Shown here piece by piece: positions 55,372 to 63,734 of a stretch of DNA of 64,000 nt. The stretch lies in contig NZ_JABBGH010000001.1 in assembly GCF_012927305.1 (NCBI RefSeq), positions 2,046,001-2,110,000 of the forward strand, read 5' to 3'. Position 1 is the stretch's first letter; each line of letters opens with the position of its first letter. Source of the stretch: Hymenobacter polaris (lineage in GTDB: Bacteria > Bacteroidota > Bacteroidia > Cytophagales > Hymenobacteraceae). A program made the translations under genes and the position numbers. The notes under the pieces are model-generated. The model was not told the origin of the DNA and searched no databases. It was given only the letters and a program-made list of their open reading frames with translations.

Positions 55372-56637
55372 ATGGCAGAGCAGAAAATCACCATTAAAAA
55401 TGGTAAGCTGAACGTACCCGACCAACCCACTATTCCCTACATCGAAGGCGATGGCACCGGCCCCGACATTTGGCGCGCCTCGCAGCTGGTATTCGACGCG
55501 GCCGTCGAAAAAGCCTACGGCGGCAAGCGTAAGCTGGTGTGGAAGGAAGTACTGGCCGGCGAAAAGGCTTTCAAGCAACTAAACAACTGGCTGCCTAACG
55601 AGACCCTCGAAGCATTCCGCGAATACCTGGTGGGCATTAAGGGCCCGCTGACGACGCCCGTGGGCGGCGGCATCCGCTCGCTGAACGTGGCCCTGCGCCA
55701 GGAGCTAGACCTCTACGCCTGCGTGCGCCCGGTGCGCTACTACGACGGCGTGCCCTCGCCGGTGAAGCACCCCGAGCTAACCAATATGGTCATCTTCCGC
55801 GAAAATACGGAGGACATCTACGCCGGCATCGAGTACATGAACGGCACGCCGCAGGCCCAGAAGATGCTCGAATTCTTGCAGGACGAGATGGGCGTGAAGA
55901 AAATCCGCTTCCCCGAGTCGTCGTCGTTCGGCATCAAGCCGGTGAGTAAGGAAGGCACCGAGCGCCTGGTGCGCGCCGCCATCAAGTACGCCCTCGAGCA
56001 CAAGCTGCCCAGCGTGACGCTGGTGCACAAGGGCAACATCATGAAGTTCACCGAGGGCGCCTTCAAAACCTGGGGCTACGAGCTGGCCGAGAAGGAGTTT
56101 GGCGCCAAGGTATTTACCTGGGCCCAGTACGACAAGATTGTGGCCAAGCAGGGCCAGCAAGTGGCCGACGCGCTGCAAAAGCAGGCCGTGGAGCAGGGCA
56201 AGCTCATCATCAAAGACAGCATTGCCGACGCCTTCTTGCAGCAGATTTTGCTGCGCCCCGCCGAGTACTCGGTAGTAGCCACGCTGAACCTGAACGGCGA
56301 CTACATCTCCGACGCGCTGGCGGCCATCGTGGGCGGCATAGGCATTGCGCCGGGCGCCAACATCAACTACCTCACCGGCCACGCCATCTTCGAGGCTACC
56401 CACGGCACCGCGCCCAAGTACGCCAACCAGGACAAGGTGAACCCCGGTTCGGTTATCCTCTCGGGCGTGATGATGCTCGAGCACCTAGGCTGGAAGGAAG
56501 CCGCCGCCCTCATCAACAAGGGCCTGGAGGCCGCCATCGCCAGCAAGCGTGTCACCTATGACTTCGAGCGCCAGATGGATGGCGCCACCCTGCTCAAAAC
56601 CAGCGAGTTTGGCGAGGAGATTGTGAAGAATATGTAG
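55372..56637 (+). CDS. icd: NADP-dependent isocitrate dehydrogenase
   Basis: The 421-residue TCA-cycle enzyme closely follows the E. coli type. [11 protein letters not shown] is near residue 25. [13 protein letters not shown] contains the Ser phosphorylated by AceK in E. coli. Substrate-binding [17 protein letters not shown] follows. NADP specificity is indicated by [17 protein letters not shown] and [11 protein letters not shown], which hold the Lys-Tyr and Tyr/Arg contacts. Whether AceK exists here is unknown. It forms a single-gene unit ended by the terminator at 56664. Confidence 0.96.
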   Translation: MAEQKITIKNGKLNVPDQPTIPYIEGDGTGPDIWRASQLVFDAAVEKAYGGKRKLVWKEVLAGEKAFKQLNNWLPNETLEAFREYLVGIKGPLTTPVGGGIRSLNVALRQELDLYACVRPVRYYDGVPSPVKHPELTNMVIFRENTEDIYAGIEYMNGTPQAQKMLEFLQDEMGVKKIRFPESSSFGIKPVSKEGTERLVRAAIKYALEHKLPSVTLVHKGNIMKFTEGAFKTWGYELAEKEFGAKVFTWAQYDKIVAKQGQQVADALQKQAVEQGKLIIKDSIADAFLQQILLRPAEYSVVATLNLNGDYISDALAAIVGGIGIAPGANINYLTGHAIFEATHGTAPKYANQDKVNPGSVILSGVMMLEHLGWKEAAALINKGLEAAIASKRVTYDFERQMDGATLLKTSEFGEEIVKNM

Positions 56638-56663
56638 TAGCTTGGCCCCGCCACCTACCCTAG

Positions 56664-56700
56664 ACCCCCGCGTTGGCTACCAGGCCGGCGCGGGGGTTTT
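56664..56700 (+). terminator. Terminator after icd
   Basis: ACCCCCGCG and CGCGGGGGT enclose a 16-base loop and are followed by TTTT. Confidence 0.78.
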
Positions 56701-56784
56701 AGTTATTAGCGGGGTCGGCCGTAGCCAGTTTCTGCCTCCGCGTAAAGTTTTCCCACAACCCTCTCTGCCCCACCGTCCGCCAGT

Positions 56785-57288
56785 ATGCAAATCTTACTAT
56801 ACCTGTTACTAGTAGCTATGCTGGGAAGCTGCTGCCTGGGCGAGTGCCCTGGCTACAGCGAGAGCGCGACGGTATACTTCCAGTTTAGCGCTGATACGCT
56901 GGTGGCGGGGCAAGGCTTTCGGCAGGCCGAGGTGCGAAGTGCCTACGTAGTAAGCTACTACGATGCGCGCCTGCTCCAGCCGCAGGACACTGTACGCTGG
57001 CTGGCCGCGTCGGCCACCGGCCGCAAGCTGCTCATTATTGACCGGCGTCGTTTTGCGCTCGGCTTTGTGGGCGATTCCACGCGCGGAATTGCCGGCTCGT
57101 ACCGCGTATTAGTACCAGCCGCGAAGCAGCGCTACGACATTCGCCGTATTATGGTACCCGTAGAGCGCTCACCGTGCAAGAATGGGTGCGACCGGGCAAA
57201 GAGCGTCAGCTTACAACTCAACGGTCAGCCTGTATCCTTCAACGTACCGGAGCCGCCCCTGGCCGAGGCAGTAGTATTGCGCCGATGA
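56785..57288 (+). CDS. Hypothetical lipoprotein-like protein
   Basis: The 167-residue protein starts MQILLYLLLVAMLGSCC, a short signal with a lipobox-like Cys. The mature part has further Cys residues (GECPGYS, SPCKNGCDR) and a predicted all-beta pattern. The family is not recognised. It has no obvious operon partner and converges with the TylF-type gene. Confidence 0.7.
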   Translation: MQILLYLLLVAMLGSCCLGECPGYSESATVYFQFSADTLVAGQGFRQAEVRSAYVVSYYDARLLQPQDTVRWLAASATGRKLLIIDRRRFALGFVGDSTRGIAGSYRVLVPAAKQRYDIRRIMVPVERSPCKNGCDRAKSVSLQLNGQPVSFNVPEPPLAEAVVLRR

Positions 57289-57321
57289 CGGCTTCCTGCC
57301 TGAACGCGTAGCCCCGTAGCT

Positions 57322-57993
57322 TTACTTACAGAGCACGGCCGTGCCGCCGCTATCGGGCAGAGGCGTGAAGCCGATACCTTCGGCGCGGCAAAACTCGGTG
57401 ACTGCCTGGCGGGCGCCGCGGTACTCGTCGTTGTTGAAGTCGTGCACGAAGATGTAGCCGCCCAGCGCGAGGCGCGGGTAGAAGAAGCGCAGGCCTTCCA
57501 GGATGGGGTCGTAGAGGTCGGCGTCGAGGCTCACGAAGCAGAAGGTATCGTCCACATCGGCGGCGGTAGCGGGGAAAAACCCTTTCTTGACGATGCACTG
57601 CTGCGGGTGCGGCATTTTACGCAGCACCAGCTCGACGCTGGTATTGGCGAAGCTTTGCTCGCCGGTAGAGAAGCCGCTGGCTTTTTCGGTGCTCACATCC
57701 TGGTCGGCAAAGCCCTCGAACGTATCGAAGAGGTAAAGCTGGCGGTCGGGGAAAAGCTGGTTGAGGCGCTTGGCAAAATCGCCCTGGTACACGCCTAGCT
57801 CGGCCACATTGCCGGGCACCTGCCGGGCCACCAGCTGCTCGAAGCAGAGGCCTAGGGTGGCGTAGCGCACGTAATCGAAGTTGATGGGTAGCGGCGCCGG
57901 GCTTTGCTTATAGTTGAGTGATTTACTGAGGTACAAACCGTTGCCGGCCAATACTCGGGTTAATTTTTGAAAAAGAAAGCGGGCAACGCGCAT
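57322..57993 (-). CDS. TylF/MycF-family O-methyltransferase-like protein
   Basis: This 223-residue protein resembles macrocin O-methyltransferase. The motif VAELGVYQGDFAKRLNQLFP holds the SAM-binding loop. LYLFDTFEGFADQD and FVSLDADLYDPILEGLRFF contain the acidic metal-binding residues, and YIFVHDFNND the second metal/catalytic site. It may methylate a sugar or polyketide-like hydroxyl; no biosynthetic cluster is visible here. The start at 57993 gives a basic N-terminus. Confidence 0.87.
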   Translation of the reverse strand: MRVARFLFQKLTRVLAGNGLYLSKSLNYKQSPAPLPINFDYVRYATLGLCFEQLVARQVPGNVAELGVYQGDFAKRLNQLFPDRQLYLFDTFEGFADQDVSTEKASGFSTGEQSFANTSVELVLRKMPHPQQCIVKKGFFPATAADVDDTFCFVSLDADLYDPILEGLRFFYPRLALGGYIFVHDFNNDEYRGARQAVTEFCRAEGIGFTPLPDSGGTAVLCK

Positions 57994-58131
57994 ACTGCAG
58001 AACTAAAATGGAGGCCCCAGGGCCCGCGGCAGCGCGAAAGTTAGCGGGCTGGGCGGCTTCGGGCGCTCGCCAGCCGGCCGGGCGCCGCCCAATTTTGCCG
58101 CTACGGTAGCGCTAAACTCGCGCCGGCAGTG

Positions 58132-58139
58132 TAAATTTC
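58132..58139 (+). promoter_or_regulatory. -7-like box of the VWA gene
   Basis: TAAATTTC resembles TAnnTTTG and ends 4 bases before the ATG at 58144. Confidence 0.42.
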
Positions 58140-58143
58140 GCCG

Positions 58144-59568
58144 ATGCTATTCCCACTCCGTTTCTGTTTGCGCGGCGGTATCGGCTGGCTGCTGGGGCTG
58201 CTGGGGCTGGCCTTGGCGGCGCGGCCGGTCCTAGGGCAGAACGCGCCGCCCGAGCGGCCCAAGGTGACGCGCATCCTGTTTCTGCTCGATGCCTCGGGCT
58301 CGATGATGGCGCCTTGGGAAGGTAAGCCGCGCTGGGAAGTGGCCAAGCGCCTGCTGGCCCGCATGGCCGACTCGCTCAACGCCTACCCCAACCTGGAGCT
58401 GGGCCTGCGCGTGTACGGCCACCAGCACCCCAACGCCGAGCAAAACTGCGAGGATTCGCGCCTGGAGGTGCCCTTCGCGCCCAAGAACGCGGCCGCCATC
58501 AAGGCCAAGCTTAAGGTGCTGAAGGCCCAGGGCAACACGCCCATCACGTACTCGCTGCAGCAGTCGGCCAAGGATTTCCCGTCGGATAAAACCTCGCGCA
58601 ACGTGCTGCTGCTCATCACCGATGGCGTGGAGTCGTGCAAGGGCGACCCCTGCGCCACCTCGCTGGAGCTGCAGCGCAAGCGCATCTTTCTCAAGCCGTT
58701 CGTGATTGGCATCGGGGCCGAGAAGGACTTTGGGCGCTCGCTGGAGTGCCTGGGGCGCTACTACAACGCGGCCGAAGTCAAAACCTTCCGCACGGTGCTC
58801 AACGACGTGATTGCCCAGACGCTGGCCAAAACCACCGTGGCCGTGAACCTAACCGACGAAGCCGGCCGCCCCGTGGAAAGCAACGTGAACATGACCTTCG
58901 TGAACAACGTGACCGGTCAGCCCGAGTACAACTACGTGCACTACCGCGACGCCAAGGGCCAGGCCGACGTGGTGGACATCGACGCCCTGCAGAGCTACGA
59001 CCTCATCATCAACACCACGCCCGCGGTGCGCCAGCCCAACCTGACTATTCGGGCGGGCAAAGCTAACGTGCTGAATTTTAAGACACCGCAGGGCACGCTG
59101 GCGCTGCAGCCACCCGCCAGCACGCCCAACCCCTACGGCGCCACCGTGCAGGCCGTGGTGCGCCCGGCGGGCAGCGGCGCCACCTGCCTGGCCCTAGGCT
59201 TCGGGGCGCGGCAAAAGCTGCTGGCCGGCAGCTACGACGTGGAGCTGCTGACGCTGCCGCGCATTACCGAGCGCGTGGTGGTGCGCCAGGGCCAAACCAC
59301 GACCGTGAGCTACCCCGCGCCCGGCACCCTCAACATTACCAGTGACTTGAAGGGCTTCGGCAGCATTTACCGCCTCAACGACGATGAATCGCAGACCTGG
59401 GTATATAACCTGCCCGAAGCCAGCAGCCGGCTCAACCTGGCGCTGCAGCCGGGCGCCTACCGCTTGGTTTTCCGCACCAACACCAGCCAGGGCAGCAAGT
59501 TTACCGACGTGCGCAACTTTACCATCCGCCCGGCGCAAACCAGTTCGGTCGCCATTTTTGGGCGGTAA
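58144..59568 (+). CDS. Secreted von Willebrand factor A-domain protein
   Basis: The 474-residue protein has a signal peptide (to about PVLGQ). The VWA domain (about 40-225) keeps the metal-ion-dependent adhesion site: LLDASGSM (about 47), the Thr in NTPITYS and LLITDGVESC. Several beta domains follow and the protein ends in IFGR. It could bind a partner protein or ligand at the surface. No MoxR ATPase is nearby, so the usual MoxR-VWA chaperone system is not indicated. Confidence 0.85.
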   Translation: MLFPLRFCLRGGIGWLLGLLGLALAARPVLGQNAPPERPKVTRILFLLDASGSMMAPWEGKPRWEVAKRLLARMADSLNAYPNLELGLRVYGHQHPNAEQNCEDSRLEVPFAPKNAAAIKAKLKVLKAQGNTPITYSLQQSAKDFPSDKTSRNVLLLITDGVESCKGDPCATSLELQRKRIFLKPFVIGIGAEKDFGRSLECLGRYYNAAEVKTFRTVLNDVIAQTLAKTTVAVNLTDEAGRPVESNVNMTFVNNVTGQPEYNYVHYRDAKGQADVVDIDALQSYDLIINTTPAVRQPNLTIRAGKANVLNFKTPQGTLALQPPASTPNPYGATVQAVVRPAGSGATCLALGFGARQKLLAGSYDVELLTLPRITERVVVRQGQTTTVSYPAPGTLNITSDLKGFGSIYRLNDDESQTWVYNLPEASSRLNLALQPGAYRLVFRTNTSQGSKFTDVRNFTIRPAQTSSVAIFGR

Positions 59569-59600
59569 CTAGGAACTGTTCACAGTCGATGAAGAGCCCT

Positions 59601-59643
59601 AGCAGAACGTCATACTTCGGCAAGCTCAGCATGACGTTCTGCT
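59601..59643. repeat. Deletion derivative of hairpin repeat A (copy 14)
   Basis: AGCAGAACGTCAT joins directly to ACTTCGGCAAGCTCAGCATG then ACGTTCTGCT. The left arm is cut after its first 13 bases, while the right arm is nearly complete, so the loop and most of one arm are missing. Confidence 0.85.
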
Positions 59644-59701
59644 AGTAACTGTATACACGTCCTAGCGAAGTACTCATTCTTGCCACTTGCAAATCAAGTA
59701 G

Positions 59702-60019
59702 TTAAGTCCACAGATAGCTTCTGACTTTAATAAGGCGGATAAGCATCGCATTATCATCCTGGTAAGCGGGCGATTCGGGATTAATCAGACCGCTCTCCGC
59801 GGCTAAAGTTACCACCCTGGCTTTCCACCAGTGGTACAGTGCGGTCAGCTCTTGATAAATGGCTTGTTTGTGCTCGTCGTGATGCCAGGAAACGTGACCA
59901 TCGAGCAGGTTTTCCTGCTCTACGCAGTCAATAAGGCATTGAAAGCAAGCGTGCAGGAGGATAGAATCACGGTCGTGCCAACCTTCTCCTAACGATTGAA
60001 TAAGTAGCCGCTGAGCCAT
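59702..60019 (-). CDS. Orphan 105-residue protein, low-GC gene
   Basis: The protein contains ILLHACFQCLIDCVEQE, then HVSWHHDEHKQAIYQELTAL and YHWWKARV, a His/Trp-rich pattern I associate with small phage-type or mobile-element proteins, without a known function. Codon use and AT content differ from the surrounding GC-rich genes, suggesting recent transfer. No partner gene is present. The ATG at 60019 is the only plausible start. Confidence 0.7.
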   Translation of the reverse strand: MAQRLLIQSLGEGWHDRDSILLHACFQCLIDCVEQENLLDGHVSWHHDEHKQAIYQELTALYHWWKARVVTLAAESGLINPESPAYQDDNAMLIRLIKVRSYLWT

Positions 60020-60082
60020 TGAGCAGCAAGTTCGCTTACAAAAGCCAGATTAAACCCTAGGCCCCCGGCGGCGTCCAAACCC

Positions 60083-60090
60083 CACGTTTG
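60083..60090 (+). promoter_or_regulatory. -7-like box of the sigma-factor operon
   Basis: CACGTTTG resembles TAnnTTTG and lies 14 bases before the GTG start at 60105. Confidence 0.42.
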
Positions 60091-60104
60091 CCCCTCTCCC
60101 GCGC

Positions 60105-60677
60105 GTGGAAGACCACGAAATCCTCAGCAAGTTTCAGCAGCCAGCCAGCCGCAACCTGGCGTTCAACCAACTGGTGCGCAAGTACCAGCAGAAGGTGTAT
60201 TGGCACGTGCGCAAGATGGTAATTGACCACGACGATGCCGACGACCTCACGCAGGACGTATTCGTGAAGGTGTTTCAGCACCTGGAAAACTTCCGCCAGG
60301 ATGCCCAGCTTTTCACCTGGATTTACCGCATCGCTACCAACGAGTGCCTGAGCTTTTTGAAGAGCAAGCGGCGCAAGTTTTTCCTGCCCCTCAACGACGT
60401 GGGCGCCGAGCTGCTGGCCAAGGTGGAGGCCGACCCCGCCGTGGCCGGCGATGCCATTGAGCTGAAGCTGCAGCGCGCCATGCTGCGCCTGCCCGACAAG
60501 CAGCGCCTGGTATTCAACCTGCGCTACTACGACGAGATGCCCTATGAGCAGATGGCCGAGGTGACGGGCACCAGCGTAGGCGCCCTCAAGGCCAGCTACC
60601 ACCACGCGGCCCGCAAAATCGAGGAATATATTACTAACGCCGACGACCCGGCGCTATCCAGCGACGAGTCCGCTTAA
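60105..60677 (+). CDS. ECF-type RNA polymerase sigma factor
   Basis: The 190-residue sigma-70 family protein has region 2 (about 20-90) with DHDDADDLTQDVFVKVFQHL and the WIYRIATNECLSFLKSKR promoter-melting segment. Region 4 (about 125-180) has RLVFNLRYYDEMPYEQMAEV and GALKASYHHAARKIEEY. A GTG at 60105 starts the protein. The next two genes are probably its regulatory partners. Confidence 0.93.
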   Translation: MEDHEILSKFQQPASRNLAFNQLVRKYQQKVYWHVRKMVIDHDDADDLTQDVFVKVFQHLENFRQDAQLFTWIYRIATNECLSFLKSKRRKFFLPLNDVGAELLAKVEADPAVAGDAIELKLQRAMLRLPDKQRLVFNLRYYDEMPYEQMAEVTGTSVGALKASYHHAARKIEEYITNADDPALSSDESA

Positions 60678-60707
60678 ACCCTAGGGTTGCTTTTGCATCT
60701 AACGTTC

Positions 60708-61166
60708 ATGAAAACGCCTTTTTCCCTAAGTCAGTACCCGCGCCGCGCCGGGCAGTCGCTGAGTAGCCCGCCGCCCGGCTACTTCGACCGCCTGCCCGCG
60801 CAGGTGATGGCGCGCGTGGCGCCGCCCGCCCGCCCGGCGCCGCTAGCCTGGCTGCTGCGCGCGCCGGCCGCCCTGCGCACGGGCCTAGCTAGCACGCTGC
60901 TGCTGGGTACCTTCGCCGCTTCGCTGTGGCTGGGTGGCGGCCCAGCCACCAGCTTTCCTACTACGGCCACCAGCCTCGACCAAGTGCCCCAGGCGCAGCT
61001 TATCGACTACCTCACCAGCGGCGAAACGCACGTGGATATGCTCGACCTTTCGGAGTTGCCGGCCCCGCGCGCCGGTGCGGCCTCACCATACTTACATGCC
61101 TCGGCCAGCGAGCTAAACGAGGCACTCGATGGCCAGCCGACCCCCGATGACCCCGGCGCGCTTTAG
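60708..61166 (+). CDS. Single-span membrane protein, candidate anti-sigma factor
   Basis: The 152-residue protein has a cytoplasmic N-terminus with a PPPGYFDRLPAQVMARV helix and one hydrophobic segment (about 55-78). A periplasmic tail is rich in Ser, Asp and Leu (SGETHVDMLDLSEL). Position directly after an ECF sigma gene and the one-span topology suggest an anti-sigma factor; no zinc motif is present. The ATG at 60708 is selected over an upstream TTG. Confidence 0.72.
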   Translation: MKTPFSLSQYPRRAGQSLSSPPPGYFDRLPAQVMARVAPPARPAPLAWLLRAPAALRTGLASTLLLGTFAASLWLGGGPATSFPTTATSLDQVPQAQLIDYLTSGETHVDMLDLSELPAPRAGAASPYLHASASELNEALDGQPTPDDPGAL

Positions 61167-61197
61167 GCCACGCTCTTTATTTCTTGCCGCTAAGTCC

Positions 61198-61698
61198 ATG
61201 TCTATCCGCACCTTACTTCTACTGCTGGCCCTAGGGCTGGCCAGCACGGCGCCTGCGCTGGCCCAGGGCCGCGCCCGGCTGGGCCGGCAGGCTGGCGCCC
61301 GGCTCAACCAACTCGACAACGCTAAAATTGCCTTTATCACCTCGCGCCTCACGCTCAGCCAGGAGCAAGCCCAGCGCTTCTGGCCCATCTACAACGAGTT
61401 TGTGCAGCGCCGCCGCGAGCTGAACCGCTCGGCCCGCCTGCTGCGCCGCGATGCCACCAACCCCGCCCTCACCGACGCGCAGCTGCGCGACTACTTCACC
61501 CAGGATTTTAGCACCCGCCAGCAGCAGCTGAACTTGGAGAAAGAGTACTTCGACAAGCTACAAAAAGTGATTTCGCTGCGCCAGATTGCCCAGCTGTTCC
61601 AGGCCGAGCGCGACTTTACCAAGGAGGTATTGCAGCGCGTGGCCGGCAACCGGGCCGGCGCGCAGGCCAGTCCCGCGCCCTACACCGGCGTAGAGTAG
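61198..61698 (+). CDS. Secreted LTxxQ-type periplasmic protein of the sigma operon
   Basis: The 166-residue protein has a signal peptide (to about PALAQ). The helical region begins SRLTLSQEQAQRFWPIYNEF, a Spy/CpxP-like motif, followed by long charged helices. It may report envelope state to the sigma/anti-sigma pair. It starts 31 bases after the preceding gene, consistent with a three-gene operon. Confidence 0.8.
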   Translation: MSIRTLLLLLALGLASTAPALAQGRARLGRQAGARLNQLDNAKIAFITSRLTLSQEQAQRFWPIYNEFVQRRRELNRSARLLRRDATNPALTDAQLRDYFTQDFSTRQQQLNLEKEYFDKLQKVISLRQIAQLFQAERDFTKEVLQRVAGNRAGAQASPAPYTGVE

Positions 61699-61737
61699 CC
61701 TAGGGCCCTGCACCGGCCCCAGGGCTAGCCCCGGCCG

Positions 61738-61745
61738 TACCTTTG
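61738..61745 (+). promoter_or_regulatory. -7 promoter box of the aminotransferase
   Basis: TACCTTTG (followed by CGG) matches the consensus exactly and ends 8 bases before the ATG at 61754. Confidence 0.55.
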
Positions 61746-61753
61746 CGGCGCTT

Positions 61754-62950
61754 ATGCTTACCCCGCGCCAACTTTTTCTGCGCCACCAGGCCCAAACCTC
61801 AGAGTTTCCGCTGCTGCTCGAAATTGAGCGGGCCGAGGGCGTGTATATGTACACGCCCGAGGGCCGGCCTATCCTGGATTTGATTGCGGGCATCGGAGTC
61901 AGCAACGTTGGGCACCGGCACCCTAGGGTACTGCAAGCCATTCAGGACCAGCTTGACAAGTACCTGCACCTGATGGTGTATGGCGAGCTGGTGCAGGCCC
62001 CGCCCGCCCGGCTGGCCCACGCGCTGGCCGCCACCCTGCCCGCCCCGCTCGACACGGTGTACTTCACCAACTCGGGGGCCGAAGCCATTGAGGGCGCCCT
62101 AAAGCTGGCCAAGCGCCACACCGGGCGCACGGGCCTGGTTTCCAGTTTCAACGCCTACCACGGCTCTACGCACGGGGCGCTGTCCATTACCGGCTCCGAG
62201 GACTTCAAGAACAGCTACCGCCCGCTGCTGCCTGGCGTCACGCACCTGCGCTACAACGAGCTGGCCAACCTAGGCCTCATTACTGAGCTCACGGCCGCCG
62301 TGGTGCTCGAAACCGTGCAGGGCGAGGCCGGCGTGCGCCCACCGCAGCCCGGCTACCTGCCCGCCGTGCGCCAGCGCTGCACCGAGGTGGGCGCCCTGCT
62401 CATTCTCGACGAAATTCAGTGCGGCTTTGGGCGCACGGGCACGCAGTGGGCCTTCGAGCAGTTTGGGGTGGTGCCCGATATTTTGGTGTGCGCCAAAGGC
62501 ATGGGCGGCGGCATGCCCATCGGGGCGTTCATTTCCTCGCCCGCCATCATGGCCGGCTTCCAAACCAACCCCATCCTCGGGCACTGCACCACGTTTGGGG
62601 GCCACCCGGTGAGCTGCGCGGCGGCGCTAGCCACGCTGCAAGTCATTCAGGAGGAAGACCTACTGGCCCAGGTGCCAGCCAAGGCCGCGCGCATTCGCGA
62701 GCAGCTGCGCCACCCCGCCATTCGCGAAATTCGCAACCAGGGGCTGCTAATGGCCGTCGAGTTTGAGTCGTTTGCGGTGCTCAAGCCTATCATCGACCAC
62801 GCCCTAGCCCACGAGGGCATCCTCACCGACTGGTTTCTGTTCTGCGATAACTCGCTGCGCATCGCCCCGCCGCTCACCATTACGGAAGCTGAAATTGACC
62901 AAGCCTGCGCGGGGCTGCTACGGGCCATCGCAGCCGAGACCACTGATTAG
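61754..62950 (+). CDS. Class III (omega/acetylornithine-type) aminotransferase
   Basis: The 398-residue PLP enzyme shows TNSGAEAIEGALKLAKRHTG (about 98), the substrate/PLP region SFNAYHGSTHGALSITGS, LILDEIQCGFGRTGTQWAFE (PLP Asp in DEIQ) and the Lys in VCAKGMGGGMPIGAF (about 254). It transfers an amino group between an omega-amino acid or ornithine derivative and a keto acid; the exact pathway is not shown by neighbours. Short 5' leader from the -7 box at 61738. Confidence 0.92.
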   Translation: MLTPRQLFLRHQAQTSEFPLLLEIERAEGVYMYTPEGRPILDLIAGIGVSNVGHRHPRVLQAIQDQLDKYLHLMVYGELVQAPPARLAHALAATLPAPLDTVYFTNSGAEAIEGALKLAKRHTGRTGLVSSFNAYHGSTHGALSITGSEDFKNSYRPLLPGVTHLRYNELANLGLITELTAAVVLETVQGEAGVRPPQPGYLPAVRQRCTEVGALLILDEIQCGFGRTGTQWAFEQFGVVPDILVCAKGMGGGMPIGAFISSPAIMAGFQTNPILGHCTTFGGHPVSCAAALATLQVIQEEDLLAQVPAKAARIREQLRHPAIREIRNQGLLMAVEFESFAVLKPIIDHALAHEGILTDWFLFCDNSLRIAPPLTITEAEIDQACAGLLRAIAAETTD

Positions 62951-63064
62951 CGCGGATTTAAGCGGATTTCACGGATTTTGTAGTCATAAAAAAAGGCCGC
63001 CTAATGGGCGGCCTTACCGGCGTTACATAAGAAGGAAATCGTCCCCGAAATCCACGCTAATCAG
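62943..63064. repeat. Repeat C inverted pair (CTGATTAGCGCGGATTT)
   Basis: CTGATTAGCGCGGATTT at 62943-62959 is matched by its complement AAATCCACGCTAATCAG at 63048-63064 with one mismatch. The enclosed stretch holds the terminator at 62988. A related fragment lies at 5989-6022. Confidence 0.7.
62988..63013 (-). terminator. Terminator of the TerB-like gene
   Basis: Read on the minus strand, GGCCGCC / GGCGGCC enclose a 5-base loop and are followed by seven T. It ends the transcript of the gene starting at 63516. Confidence 0.82.
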
Positions 63065-63069
63065 CGATT

Positions 63070-63516
63070 CTAGCGGGTGGCCGTATTGTTGTAATTCAGG
63101 AAGCTGAGGCTCTCGTCTTTGATGCGGTCGCGCGGCACGGCATCTTTCACGCCCTGCGAGATTTTGCGCACCAGCACGCCCACGATGGCTTTGCGGAAAC
63201 CCAGCTTTTCGGCCATGTCGATGCAGAAATCCATCTCGGTTTCGTCCACCACGCCGTCGGCCAGCATCATGTCCACGAGGTCAAAAATCTGGTCGAAGCG
63301 CTCTGAGTCGTTGTGGGGCAGGTCAGAGTTATTGGTAGCGTTGCCGGCAATAATCTTGCGCACCTCGCCGGCCGATACCCCATTCTTTTTGCCAACGGTG
63401 ATGATAAAATTCAATTCACGGTCGTCGACGTGGCCGTCAGCCTTGGCCAGAGCGGCCAGGTTGAACAGGTGGCCTTTTATTTTTTTAGCCTGCTCGTTTT
63501 CGAAAAAACCAAACAT
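63070..63516 (-). CDS. TerB-family protein
   Basis: The 148-residue helical protein shows the TerB-like pattern LAALAKADGHVDDRELNFI (about 18-36) and DLVDMMLADGVVDETEMDFC (about 84-103), paired acidic metal-binding loops. TerB family members are linked to tellurite resistance and membrane-associated stress systems; no other ter genes are here, so the specific role is open. It is divergent from pfkA. Confidence 0.87.
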   Translation of the reverse strand: MFGFFENEQAKKIKGHLFNLAALAKADGHVDDRELNFIITVGKKNGVSAGEVRKIIAGNATNNSDLPHNDSERFDQIFDLVDMMLADGVVDETEMDFCIDMAEKLGFRKAIVGVLVRKISQGVKDAVPRDRIKDESLSFLNYNNTATR

Positions 63517-63680
63517 AGGACAATAGAGAGTGAAGGTGGGCGAGAGGTAAGCGAAAAGTACAGCAAAATCTGCTTAAAACCAACAGGCTTGCCTAGGCGG
63601 CCCGCCCGCTTATACGCAGCCGCCCGAAAAATGTAACACCCCAAACCATTGCGGCCGGTATCAGTTGGGAAAGTAATTAC

Positions 63681-63688
63681 GACCTTTG
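63681..63688 (+). promoter_or_regulatory. -7-like box of pfkA
   Basis: GACCTTTG (followed by CGG) resembles TAnnTTTG and lies 46 bases before the ATG at 63735. Confidence 0.42.
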
Positions 63689-63734
63689 CGGACTTAAAGC
63701 TGGTCCGGGGCGGACGGCTGCTCTTTGATTAGGT

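Noticed and set aside
58144..59568. VWA protein as part of a MoxR-VWA chaperone or ternary conflict system
   Set aside because: No MoxR ATPase or other expected partner is close, and the protein carries a signal peptide.
63070..63516. Tellurite resistance operon
   Set aside because: Only a single TerB-like gene is present; terC, terD or terZ homologues are not seen in the window.
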